The position numbers and the translations under genes are program-made. A stretch of DNA of 64,000 nucleotides from Glutinoglossum americanum (Eukaryota; Ascomycota; Geoglossomycetes; Geoglossales; Geoglossaceae): positions 62,001 through 126,000 of the forward strand of contig JAGHQL010000043.1 of NCBI GenBank assembly GCA_020080175.1, in the 5' to 3' direction. Positions within the stretch are counted from its first letter, which is position 1. The number at the start of each line of letters is the position of its first letter. The notes below the pieces were generated by a model, which was given only the letters and a program-made list of their open reading frames with translations, ran no database searches and had not been told where the DNA came from. This document shows, piece after piece, positions 32,852 to 44,560 of this stretch.

Positions 32852-35800
32852 ATGGCTCCTGAGCCAGGCTTGCAATTGTCGCCTGTCAGCTCTGGCCGAA
32901 CTTCACCAATTCGGCGGTCTCGAGAAAGAGCAGACGAAGGTACTATCTTGATTGTCTCTCGCTGTACTTGCTGGTTTCTGACTGCAATGGCTTTGCTAGA
33001 TCTATATAAGAAAGACAAGAACTATCGGCGGTATGCGTCTGGAGTCGAACGAGCTTTATCGTCGTTTGACACTGCTCTACAAGAATGGGCGGACTACATC
33101 TCCTTCCTAGGACGACTTCTTAAGGTTTCTGGAATTTCTACCCTAAACTGAAGGACAACATTCATTAATATTTGAATGAATTCAGGCGCTTCAAGCTCAT
33201 CCTGCGAATATAGCGGTTATCCCAATGAAGACTATTGTCGCAAAGCGGTTAGCTCAAAGCCTGGATCCTAAGCTACCTTCTGGTGTGCACCAAAAGGCCC
33301 TTGAGGTTTACGCCTACATATTTTCTATAATTAATGTATGAGACGCTCTTTTGCAACCCCAGCGATTTGTTTGCTGATATGCCACCTTCACGTAGAAGGA
33401 TACCCTTGCACGAGACCTTCCTATTTACCTACCCGGCTTAACGCCTACGTTATCTTTTGCCTCGTTGGCCGTTAGGCCCGTATTTTTATCCCTGTTGGAA
33501 ACTTACTTGCTCCCTGTTAATGCTTCTGCTTTGCATGCTGCTTTGAAAGCACTCATTTTGGCCCTCCTTCCTGGGCTAGAAGAAGAAACCAGTGAAGATT
33601 TCGAACGAACTCTTCGATTGCTCGAAAATCTTAGGGACGCCGTTAGGGTCAACCAAGTCACCCAAGCGGATTACCATGAGGAGGGAACAGGCGATAACTA
33701 TTTTTGGCAATGTTTTTTCCTAGCGTCAATAACTAGCGCAAGCAGACGGCAGGGAGCACTTGCGTTTCTAATTCGAAAGCTCCCAAGGCTGGGTGCTGAT
33801 ACCACGGACAGCAATGAGCTTTCATCTGATGTTAAGTCGGTCGTCTCTCCCGAGCCAGGCCTGTTGATACGATGCTTCGCTGTTGGTCTTTCGGATGATC
33901 AACCCTTAGTGCAAAGAGGCTTTTTGGATCTGCTGGTTACACACCTGCCTCTGAATTCTCCTATTCTACAAGGCAGGGTTATCACAGAAGACTTAGACCG
34001 ACTACTCGCAGCAGCAGCAGGAGTAGTAGTCAGGAGAGATATGAGCTTGAATAGGAGGTTATGGACATGGTTCCTAGGACCCGAACAAACCACTGGCGCT
34101 GGTGCTGACAGCACCCCGGGATCGCCTGTGCCGTCCTCTGCGCACGATGCAACTACCTCGCGAGGCACTGTCAGTTCTGCCCGAACTCGATATTTTGGAC
34201 AATATGGGCTTCAAGCCCTTGTCAGGGGCATTCGTGGCCTTATTGGTCAAAATCACAAGTCACCAACAGAGAGGGCTCGGCCATTTCGAATATGCCTATC
34301 ACTGATGGATCGATGGGAAGTTGGAGGCTTGGTTGTGCCCGAAATATTTTTACCCATCATCAACAGCGTCCGTGAGTATGAACAGGTCGCAGCGAAGGAA
34401 CAGTTCAGCGAAGTTTTAAGGAGTGCCAGCGTCTTCTTTGATGGGGTAGAAAGCGGACTGATCTGGGGTGAGTTGGCTGGTCTCACCGCATCAGCGATAC
34501 GTGATCATAGCTCGGATTGTGAAGTGAGACTTGACAAATTAAGGTTTGTTAAATTCGTTGTCACTCATTTCAACGTACGGGAGGAAGAGATGCTAGTGGT
34601 CCACATACCGACGGTTGTTCTTGCGCTATTGGTTATGATCAGAGAAGCCGACTCAGCACGGTTAGAGGAGCCTGGAAAGGTCCATGGTGGATCACAAAAG
34701 ATCCTTGCTCTTGCGGTTAACATTGCACAAGACCTGATTAATATGGTCCCAGAGCGAGCATTCTTGGTGGGTGTCTCGGCGAATGACCTAATTGCGCTAG
34801 GCCGGCAAAAGCGCCAGTTAACTATTCAGAATGAGGAGATCTTGAATACTATCCAGCGATTTTATGTGCAAGATCAAGGAAATATCGAGGTCTCCAGTCC
34901 GCCAATTTCTGCAGGAGACATCGCCGAGTTGCTATTACGGGAAACTAGCTGTATAGTGAGCAGGGTTTTGCTGTCATGCCCTTCTGATGATGGCCTTGAA
35001 CCAAGGACAAAGCTTTTCGTAACCCTGCTAAGCAAGACCCCTAGCTCAGAAGCGCTGAAGGGTGCAGATCTATTTTCCGCATTTCAGCAGTTGCTCGAGT
35101 CTTCCCCGGTTTGCAAGTTACAACACTTGCCTTTTTCGACATTATCCGCCAGTACCTCTGCCATTTGCTCTCTTCATGCCAAGTCACACTTGTCCACCGG
35201 CCAAATATCGAGGCTTACGCCATGGCTAGTACGCCAGGCATGGAGCCATATATCCCCCACCAATCCTAAGTACCACCTTGAGTCGGTTCGTTGCTTGTGG
35301 CAACTGCAGTCCGCCGTATCCCCTACAGATCATGATATCGAAGCTGCAATATCAACCGTCATGTCTGAAAATGATATATCTGGTACATTTGCTCTCCGAG
35401 GGGCAGACGCAGGAAGGAGATTTGCGGTTCTCTGGACACATAGTGTCCAAGGGCATGGTGGTCTGGGGGAGACAGGCGGCGACTTTACTCAAGCACCAAA
35501 TGGTGGAAACCACGGTAAAAGGCAAGCCGGGATGAGAGCCTACGAGTACATGTTAACACGCCCGCTGTTCTTGCTGCTTGACGCATTGGGGGAGGAAGGA
35601 ACCGAGTTGTCTATATTTACAAGGGGTTGGCTACAAAACCTCTCTAGCGTCGACAAGTAAGCTAAATGTTGCCGGCATCCTAATGCTTAAGTTGGCTAAA
35701 AGCCTGGGGGCTGCGCTAACCGTATTATGGATATAGGCTTTTTCAAGTTTTTGTTACGAGATTCCTCGTATTGGACTTCTTGCAGCTCAGCTCTGTGACG

Positions 35801-38800
35801 GCAAAAGATTCGAGTTTTCACACCGCTACTCACAAATTCGGTGAAGAGGATGACCTTGAGTTATGCTTGTATTATTTGCAGACATTGTCAAATGTTCTGC
35901 GGTGGTCATCGAATAATGTTTGGGCCTCAATGGCCAAACGGGTCATCGCACCCATTGACAAAGCACAAGGTAGCCCGGTGACTGAACGTAAGTCGAAACC
36001 AAATTTGGTAATTGAAACCCCACTGACTTGATTTCCCTAGTCGAACATAGGCCATGGGTGAGCTTCCAAGCATTCTTCACTGAAGTTTGTATGCGCGTTA
36101 TAATGGGAGAGCACTCTTTAGAACCTTCCGATCTTTTCCCTCGGATATCGAGACTCCACCGTGTGGCGCTCTCCGTCCTCCACCAGATCCTACTAAGTCC
36201 TCACTCTGCAGCTTTGGCAGACTTGGAGCTTGAGTACCCTCTCATCGAGAAACTAATGTCCTCTGTGGAAGGCCCAGATGCATTTGTTCAGGTCTCTCTC
36301 TTAGATGTTGTCTTTGCTGCTCTCAAACTTAGAGTCCTGAGAGCCACTGAAAGCCCAACCGATGGACATCGCAGAACAAGTTCAAAGGATACTGCTAAGG
36401 GTTCACTACTATCACTGGCTATTGAGCGAAGCGAAAAGGAGGGCTTCTCGCCGAAATTACCCCCACCACCGCCACAGCTTGTTAAATGCCTTCAAGAAGG
36501 GTTTTGCTCGGTGAACAGCCGACCAGTCCTTGATAGTTGGATCAATTTCCTAACCGAGTGCCTCCCTTTATTCTCTGAGACGATATTCCAGATCTTGATA
36601 CCGCTAGTCGAATGCCTTTGCGGCCAAATCAGCGGAGTGTTTGACGACCTCAAGTCCACTTTCAAGGATTCTCAGACTGCTAAAATAGCTTCTCCAGAAT
36701 CATCTCTTATAGCATTGCTAAATGGACTGGAGCAGATACTTGCTGCAGCTCATGACCGTCTTGCCATAGAAGAACTGAAAACCCCAAACATCAAGAGCCC
36801 GGAACAACCTCAGGGGTTCTTAAGCAACATGGTGTCTGGAGTCTTCGCGTCCGAGGCCCCCCAGACTCGCAGTGCGACCGCAAATAACAGACTCACGGTC
36901 TTACTCTCCTTTAAAGACAGCGTTCGGATTTGCTTTGCGGTTTGGTCCTGGGGTGGGTATGGCTCAAACGGATCACCTCAGGATACGACGTCGTTAGCAT
37001 CCTTTGCCTACACCTCTCTCCGAATGCGCAATCGTGCTCGGAGGATTTTGGAACACCTTTTCGCTGCTGAGACTCTAGAGTGTCTAGAGACCCTTGTCGA
37101 AATTTGGTTGAAGTCGCCGACAATCTCTGGAGGGTCTCGCATGGCTTCCGTCTTTGGTCTTCTCCATGTACTTGACGGATCTAGGCCCAAACATACCATC
37201 CCAGCAATCTTTAATGCGATTTATAGCCGCACAAATCCACATGCGCTTGAGCCAACACGCAAGTCGACCCTAACATCCGATCTAGCAGACGTAGATATTG
37301 TCGTATTCCTTGTAGAATATGCTCGGTCGTTAGAAGACGATGCGATGGACGAAATATGGGCTGACTGCTTGACATTCCTACGAGATGTTCTTGGCAATCC
37401 ATTCCCGCACCGGCAGATCTTACCCAGGCTGTTGGAATTCACGGCCATCCTGGGCGAGAAAGCAGATAATACGAACTTTGGGGAGCAGCGTAAGATGCGG
37501 CGAGAGCTCAGTGTTGGTGTATGCCCTATCCCGCTCGTCACACAGGTCAGCTAACACGACGGGATAATATTAGGAACTCTTTGTGCGTCTCCTCACTGCA
37601 ACGTTCACTGCCAAGCCAATCTCCTTCTCTCAAGATGGCTCTCCACCAGCTCCGCAGGAGAAGGGCGTTGACTGGGACTCTCATGGGGAGAACTCTGGGA
37701 CACGTCACTCAGTTCAGGCAGACGATATAGTCACCATACTAGCCTCTATAGTGCCGAACTTGGGAAAAACTCTTGGAGAAAATGATCGCATTCTGGGTGC
37801 TACTACTAGCATCTCCACTAGCATTATTGGACCTACTTTTCGAGCCAAGTCTTTCCCGCAGAATGTCACGAAATCTACCTTAGATCTTCTGTACCAGCTA
37901 GCAAGGATTCCAAATGCACAAAAGTCCTGGAAAAAGGATATCTCGGATGCTTTCCATGACCACAGATTTTTCTCGTCTCCGATTTCCCTAATTGAAAACA
38001 ATTGGCTCCCACTCCTGCGCCAATGGACTCTCAACCACAAGGATTGCATTCTTGAGATATTACCACGCATCTCGTCGCCAACGACAGCTGGTCTTGTCTT
38101 TGGTGTTGGAGCATCCTCAGCACGGCAGGAAGCGGACCGCAAGACGCAGCTGAATCTTAGGAGAATTGCTCTCCTGATACTTGCTGCTGATGAGGATGCC
38201 TTTGTAGCGAACATGTTAGGTATAGAGGAGAAGTTGGTGGAATTGTTGACTACCACCGCTGCGTCCTCTCCGTCCTCAATAATAAGGGCAGAGGTATACA
38301 TGGTTTTGCGCGCTTTGGTTCTCAAAATTTCTGCACTTCACCTCGCGCCTCTCTGGCCTATCATCAACTACGAGTTACAGGCTGCTATCTCATCCGTGGT
38401 CCCCAGCTTGCAATCCGATATCTACAACAACTCTACGATCCTCCAGGCTTGTAAACTCTTAGACATGCTTTTAGTTATCGAGCCCGATGAGTTTCAGTTG
38501 CACGAGTGGCTATTTGTCACTGATACCATCGATGCTGTTTACCGCCCAGCGGACCAGAGTCCTGTTGCGCTCGTCGACGAGATTTCGGAGGAATTGGGTT
38601 CGACCACCTCGACGCCTGCGCCACATATTGGAGGCGATTCGTTGCCACAAAGAGGAAGCGCTAAACGGCAGCTACTAATCGGTTTGGATGCAATCAAGGA
38701 TGTCCAGAAGGACGATCTGCTGGGGAAAGTGTTGAAGCCCTTTTTCAGCCAACTGAGCATCTATGCGTTTGAGAACACATACTCTATGGGTACTGCAGAT

Positions 38801-38863
38801 TGGAAGGCTTGCTCGGATAGCTTGCTCTGTGACCTCTTTGATAATAGTACTATTGTGGGATGA
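32852..38863 (+). CDS. DOP1: Dopey family protein Dop1
   Basis: Seven exons: 32852-32939, 33000-33124, 33186-33335, 33396-35656, 35737-35987, 36041-37512 and 37574-38863, 1,878 residues, close to the usual fungal length. Dop1 works with Mon2 and the flippase Neo1 in endosome-to-Golgi membrane traffic and, in Aspergillus (DopA), affects hyphal shape. The Dopey N-terminal domain is clear: KDKNYRRYASGVERALSSF, EWADYISFLGRLLK, then AVIPMKTIVAKRLAQSL and LARDLPIYLPGL. The rest is a long helical-repeat protein ending in a conserved leucine-zipper-like region. Intron 1 (60 nt) has no stop and keeps the frame. Intron 6 needs a GTTGGT donor: the GTCAGC site nearer the acceptor would leave a 28-nt intron, too short to be removed. 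Confidence 0.93.
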
Positions 38864-39407
38864 CTATCTATGGTAGTGGTTAAGGGGGTGGACAAGAGTC
38901 TGGTTGTACTGTAGTGCATGGACAGGAGTTTGTCTACCAAAGAGGCAGTAATGTTACCAATGACTTCCCGGAAAGAGATGATAGTATAGAATTATAACTC
39001 ATGCCTAGGTCACGGTGTTGTCAGGAGATTGTCGCTAGCTTCCACGACATTGGATGAAGTCAACGAATTCCTTCACTTTCGCGGCCGGACTGTTCTTGTT
39101 CCTTGGTAAGATCTTTCAATCCCCTGAGGCATCCAACAGACCAAATGGACGAAGCCATACCCAATCGAGATGCAGATGGAGGGTATAAGGTGACGCGCTG
39201 AGCCTCTTGTGCTGATCGGGAGTTGACTATTTATATATTGTAACTGCAAACGAACCACCCAGTTCCTTAATCCGCTCGTTCTGGTTTATATAATCTACAC
39301 CTTGCATTGAATATCCTAGAGCAAAAGATACCCCGCTTACTAAGTACACTATGAATATTTACCTGTATAGGGCTTTGGTTAAATTGGCCTAGACCACCAT
39401 CCGCAAT
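38864..39407. other. Intergenic region between convergent genes
   Basis: Facing 3' ends of DOP1 and the CENP-K-like gene. AT-rich; no coding sequence seen. Confidence 0.5.
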
Positions 39408-40560
39408 TCAATACTCGTCTAGATCCCTACCAAAGTCTATCAGCCTCAGCCTCATAGCGTCACGGGGGTGAAACTGCGCCACTTTGGCTCTGACCAGAAA
39501 TCTTGCGGCGGCAGAATCCCTTTCCAAAACTACGTATGCTCCAGAGCTCCCACTGGAGGCAGAGGATGATGCGTTCAATAGCTTTTCTGTTAGCGCTCTC
39601 ATCTCCGCCCCCGCGACTTCTTTTTCGCTGCGTCCTCCATGATCCGTATCCATATCACCACCTTTCCGTCCCCAGATCTCGTCAATGCGGCGTTGACGCT
39701 TATCCTCGGAAACACTGGATTTGATTTTCTTCGCCTTTCCATGCTGGGAGAACCCTGCCTGTAGTGTCAAGTCCTCAACTTCAACTAGGCCGCCAACGAC
39801 TGGTCCACCTAGCTCCTCTGCCGCGAGCATGGCGGCGAGGTGTTCGTCAATAAATCCGTTAAAGGCTTTTACGAGGCGCTTGGTCTCACGTTCGTAGTTC
39901 GATTTGCGTCGCTGCAAGTCGCGTAGTAAGTCCCTTGCAACTTGAGATGATGTCTTATTGGCTCGTTCGGTCTGAGCAGCGCGCAAGTTTTCTATACGGG
40001 TTTCAAGACCTTGCGTCATGAGTCGGGCATCGCTGAGAGACGATTCCTCAGTTTGTAGTCGGGATTGGGCCCTTGACAGCTGAGATTGGACAGATTTGAT
40101 TGAGGCAGAAGTTTTGGAGACGAGCTGGCGGTTATGTCGCAGGGCAAGGAGGATGGCGAGAGGGGAATCTGGGGGGGGGATAAAAGGCTGCTCGGCGGTG
40201 AGGGATGTAAATGCTGACTTTATGGCATGGAGCTGATTGAGATGGATCTCTTGATCTGATGATTGGGTTAGAGGTGGCCCTCTTGAGATTGTACGCAACT
40301 ATGTACGATTAGAAGGTCCCACGAGGAGGAATTGTCAAATGCTAGCTACACACTTTCTCTAATGCTGCCTCTTGTTCCCTGACCATCTCCCTCAATTCTT
40401 GGATTGTCTGATCCAGTCTTGACTCATAATTGGCCTGTTTTTGTTGAGTCGAAGCAGGACCAACTTCTGAATCATCGAGGCTAAGATCTTCTAGCCTCTG
40501 GGATTGTCCTTCATCGCACAAATTGCGCAGTGAAGCAATAAGCTTTGGCGACGGCCCCAT
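39408..40560 (-). CDS. Kinetochore protein, CENP-K/Sim4-like
   Basis: Two exons on the minus strand (40560-40354, 40298-39408) give 365 residues; the intron is 55 nt. The product is mostly coiled coil (for example LDQTIQELREMVREQEAALEK and SLSDARLMTQGLETRIENLR). Other blocks are AAMLAAEELGGPVVG, KRQRRIDEIWGRKG, EMRALTEKLLN and the C-terminal VAQFHPRDAMRLRLIDFGRDL. I recall this combination from filamentous-fungus proteins labelled centromere protein CENP-K, a part of the constitutive centromere network that lies between centromeric chromatin and the outer kinetochore. The coiled-coil nature makes chance similarity possible, so the family name is moderate. The start MGPSPKL was chosen as the last ATG before the conserved part; the frame is open further upstream. 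Confidence 0.62.
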
Positions 40561-41658
40561 TGTTTGGCTAATTGGGTTCGGTTGAAAGGAATAGGCTTCT
40601 ACCTCCTGAAAATTTGTGTTTCCTCCTGATTCTCCTACTGCACGCTTGCGGTGTTTATGATGGTTGTTAGAACACACAATCAGACGCGTCGTACATTGAT
40701 GTAGCACGTGATATGCATCGAATTGCATAGAAACCATTCTATAGGCTAGAATCATGCTAATAGTTTCCATATGTTGATAGTAAACTAGATAGTGACTCGT
40801 TTGGTTTTCTTGCATATATACTGGCGTTTTCTTGTATCCCTTCAGTTGGCTTCTTTGTTGCGGTTCTTACGCGAATCATTTGCTTGCTTAAGCGCCAAGA
40901 GCCGCCTCGCTCACCCCCCTTACCTTATCCTCTCTTCCCCGAGCAACGATCATCGATTGATTCATCTCTCCTTCATCATTTGATCGCAAATTCGACCTCG
41001 TCGCTTTCAAAAGCGATACCGACGAAACAGGCTCATCCTCGGCCTTTTCTTCATCTCATAGCACCTTAGTTCGTTGGACTAACATAATACAAGAGGTCAT
41101 TGGAGGATCTCAAGGTTTGGGAACGGCATCGCGCGCTCTTTCTACTTTCGGCGATTTCTTCAGCTCATATCCTCATCATAACATCGTCGTCGCTCACACT
41201 TCACACTTCTCCATCATCAACACCACCCAAGATCCATCACTCCTCCGGCTCCATCATTCTTGTGGCAGGTTTGAAACACTTCCTCAGAAGTCTCAGAACC
41301 CATCCTGCCTACTCCTTGCCACCAGCACCTCCATCGCCTTAGGTTATCACTCGCACCCTTTCCGATATTTGCGTCCTTTTAACACAACTCACCCTTCTAC
41401 ATCTCACCGTCCATCATCGCTCATCCATTCTACACCTGCACGGCTCACTTCCAATCCTATTCGCCACACCTCCCTCACCACCTAACCAAGTTTCACCCCT
41501 CCCGTCGAACGTCTGCATCAGCACCAGCACGTTTTCATTCGAAAGCCCTGGTGTACATATTCGATCAAATACAAGGAACGTTAAAGAATCTCCGTCAGAA
41601 GGTTATTGTTCTACCATTCACAATTCCCCACCTAAAAAGAATTGATCTTTAGACAAAT
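40561..41658. other. Intergenic region and leader of the KH-protein gene
   Basis: Divergent promoter region between the CENP-K-like gene and the KH-protein gene. From about 40850 to 41500 the plus strand is very C/T-rich with short CTTC and TCATC runs, the usual look of a long fungal 5' leader. Open frames there are Ser/His/Pro-rich translations of this bias and are not taken as genes. Confidence 0.5.
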
Positions 41659-43264
41659 ATGTCTGCGTCACCAACGACTACTGCTCCATCTCAAAAGCGT
41701 CCTCTGGAAGAGCCGTCTTCGCCTTCTGGGCCGACTGACCAGCCTGATGCGAAACGCCTAGCACTTGACAAGGTGGTTAAGAGCGAGGAATCCTCACATG
41801 AAGAGAAGCGCTCTCCCAAGTCCACGGAAGCCTCGGTAGGGGAAATAGCTGGCGGCGTTAAGCTCGACATAACGCCATCTGCTTCACCTGTTAAGTTTGA
41901 GAATGGAACAAAAGATGGCCAAGGTGACACTGTGGTTCCCGATGCTCCTAACGGAGCCAGCATTTCTACCCCATTAGTCCAGGAGCCCCAGCATATTCAG
42001 ACCACTACGTCAGTGACCGACCGTGCGCCTCACAGTTCATCTCACCCCCCCCATCAAGATGAGAGTAGCTGGATTCACATTCGGGCTGTCATCACGAGTG
42101 CTGAGGCCGCCACCGTAATCGGCAAAGGTGGAGAGAATGTTACCCAGATCCGAAGACTTTCCGGTGCCAAGTGTACCGTCAGTGACTACTCTAGAGGTGC
42201 GGTCGAGAGAATCTTGACGGTTAGTGGAATGGTCGATGCTACTGCCAAGGTACGATTCCTGTTACATACTGCTCCTACAACGCTAACATGCAAAGAAAAG
42301 GCCTTTGGACTCATTATCCGAACGCTCAATAATGAGCCACTTGAAGCACCATCTACACCCCAATCGAAGACGTATCCTCTTCGTCTTTTAGTACCCCATA
42401 TCCTCATTGGTTCTATTATTGGCAAATCTGGTGTTCGCATTCGCGAAATTCAAGAAGCGTCTGGCGCTCGCCTGAACGCTTCCGATTCTTGTCTTCCACT
42501 CTCCACTGAACGTTCTCTAGTTGTCCTTGGTGTGGCTGACGCTGTCCATATTGCTACTTACTACGTCGCCAGCACTCTGGTCGAACAGCTTAGCGAGCGA
42601 TTTGGTGGGCCAGCTGCCTCGGCCTACGCTACCCGCAGCGGTGGACCAGCTGGTGTGGTTCCAGGAGGTATGCAGGTCGTACCCTACGTACCTCAGCCTG
42701 TCACCGGCACCTATGGCCATCCAGACAATTTTAGGAAACATAACAACCAACCTCAACGTACTCCCGTGAACCCTTACGGAATGCCCTATCTTCATGGACA
42801 GCCTCCGCAACAGCAGCCAGCAGCTCCCCTTCATTATGGAGGTTCCCCTCACGGTGGCTACGCTGGTGCTGGCCCTCACCAACCCCAGGCCGGCGGCCAT
42901 GCGCCTCAGGTCAGCTCACATGCTGGTCCTCCCGCTCAGCCTATCCAAGGAATGGTTCCCGGTCAGCCATTGACACAGCAGATCTTTATACCTAACGACA
43001 TGGTGGGCGCAATTATCGGGAAGGGCGGCGCCAAGATCAATGAGATACGACAGCTAAGCGGTAGCGTGATTAAGATCAATGAACCCCAGGATAATAGCAA
43101 TGAGAGACTTGTAACAATCACGGGTACGCAAGAATGCAATCAGATGGCACTTTATATGCTATACTCAAGGCTGGGTGAGTATCAGAAATAATCGCTATAG
43201 CCATGGCTTAGCTGTGGGCGATGTACTGATAAGTGGATTAGAGAGCGAAAAACATCGTATTTAG
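41659..43264 (+). CDS. Three-KH-domain RNA-binding protein (poly(C)-binding/Rnc1-like)
   Basis: Three exons (41659-42249, 42301-43174, 43242-43264) give 495 residues. KH domains lie at about 136-205, 220-290 and 418-485, each with its GxxG loop (GKGG 155-158, GKSG 238-241, GKGG 437-440). A Gly/Pro/Gln/His-rich linker separates KH2 and KH3, as in PCBP/hnRNP K-type and fungal Rnc1/Pbp2 proteins, which bind C-rich RNA and affect mRNA stability. Intron 1 is 51 nt, lacks a stop and keeps the frame, so it would be read through if ignored; removing it restores DATAKAFGLIIRTLNNEP. The last exon supplies LESEKHRI, preceded by a GTGAGT donor. A short C/T-rich leader precedes the start. Which yeast orthologue it matches is not certain. 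Confidence 0.92.
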
Positions 43265-44290
43265 GGGGGGTTGAATTGGCGATTCGAAATTTCCAAAACC
43301 AGAACGGGCCGGTGCTGGGGTCTTACCGCAGCTCCTATTCCGCGACTCCTACGGGCAAAGGTGGTGTTATCGTTGCTATACGTACTTCTCGGTTGTCTTA
43401 ACTAGCTCTTTAAAAACGTTTCTACGAATGTTTGTTGGTGGATTCGCGGCTTTCTGACTTAAGATAATTTTGTTCATACGAAATGGGATCAATTCCGCCA
43501 CAGACCGTGCTTCCGAGAGCCAGTGAATATATTAACCCAACTCTTGTATGTATATCATTCGTACGGGCCCCGGCGCGTACGGACCTATGGAGGGAAGGAT
43601 CTGCACGGTCTTCGAGTGTCATCATGTGGGCGCTTTAAGATGAATATCCAAAGCCACTTTTCTTGGGTGCATGCATGTTAAAGTGGTTAAAGCTATCAAA
43701 TGCCAGCAGCCTGCATTGATCGATAACGACCTTCATTCCGGGTTGGGTCTACTTGAGTCGCAGATGGACCAAATGAGGCCAAGAATGTCTCTCATTGAGG
43801 TGTCCGGACTCTGTACGGCCGCATCCGAGTACCAATAGGAACGATTCCACCGTTGTGCATCACTGTGGCACATGCCGTAGCATAGCGGTAGTCTCCGCAG
43901 TATGTGCGATTGCGTATTATTTAAATTGCAGGACTAAGTGGCGTCGTTTGATGTGAACGCCATACTGAACGCCACAGCAGCCTAGAAGTTTCCCTTTTTG
44001 ATGTATTCCCCTATTCGTAAACGATTGGCTATCTAGCGACCGACAGCATCCCTTGCCTTCACCATCGCCCATCTTGTCCAATCGAGAAATCTCATCGGCC
44101 AATACTGCAGAGACCTTATTCATCACGGAACTCGGGAAAAAGTTTGTTTTCTACATGTAGGCTCATTTAGGCGATCATCAACTATTGAATTGTCGTTGGA
44201 GGGAACCAATTACAAATTGTGGACCCCAACCGCTCTTACGTCCGTAACTTCCACACCCCTCCTCTATCGCCTTGTTATAGTTTAACTTCC

Positions 44291-44473
44291 ATGCCAATGC
44301 TAACAACGGCCCAGACGCCAAACGCCCTCCGATTCGAGGCGCCTGCAGGCTCATCCAGCAATCCGGGAACACCAAGTACTTGGTGCCGTTTGGTGCCTTT
44401 CGGAAGTTCTCTTAGTAGCGAATCCTCGTTTGAGGGTCCGTCATCCGTGCAGCGGTCGTTCCCCAAAAGCTAA
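44291..44473 (+). other. Candidate upstream open reading frame (60 codons)
   Basis: An ATG-started frame, MPMLTTAQTPNALRF..., ends 87 bases before the start codon of the Zn2Cys6 factor. It is Ser/Pro-rich. If the transcript begins upstream of it, it would act as a regulatory uORF; it could equally be chance. Nothing shows that it is transcribed. Confidence 0.25.
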
Positions 44474-44483
44474 AAATAAAAAG

Positions 44484-44512
44484 TTACGGCCGTGAGAGAA
44501 TAATTACGGCCG
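44484..44512 (+). promoter_or_regulatory. Two direct copies of TTACGGCCG, 20 bp apart
   Basis: Copies at 44484-44492 and 44504-44512. Each holds the palindrome CGGCCG, that is two CGG half sites back to back. Zn2Cys6 proteins generally bind paired CGG triplets, and the gene starting 49 bp downstream codes for such a protein. Autoregulation is a natural but untested inference. Confidence 0.4.
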
Positions 44513-44560
44513 GGAAACCCGCACGTCGTACCAAGGCTCTTGCCATTTGGTTTCTGAGCC

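Larger units (their letters stand above)
43265..44560. other. Long upstream region of the Zn2Cys6 regulator
   Basis: 1.3 kb without a gene that I can support. It includes several CGG-containing strings and the repeated element and upstream frame listed separately. Long promoters are common ahead of regulatory genes. Confidence 0.5.

Noticed and set aside
37546-37573. 28-nt intron in DOP1
   Set aside because: Too short to be spliced; an upstream GTTGGT donor gives a 61-nt intron and better family match (RRELSELFVRLL).
41100-41485. Overlapping Ser/His/Pro-rich frames upstream of the KH gene
   Set aside because: The C/T-rich composition of a 5' leader explains them.
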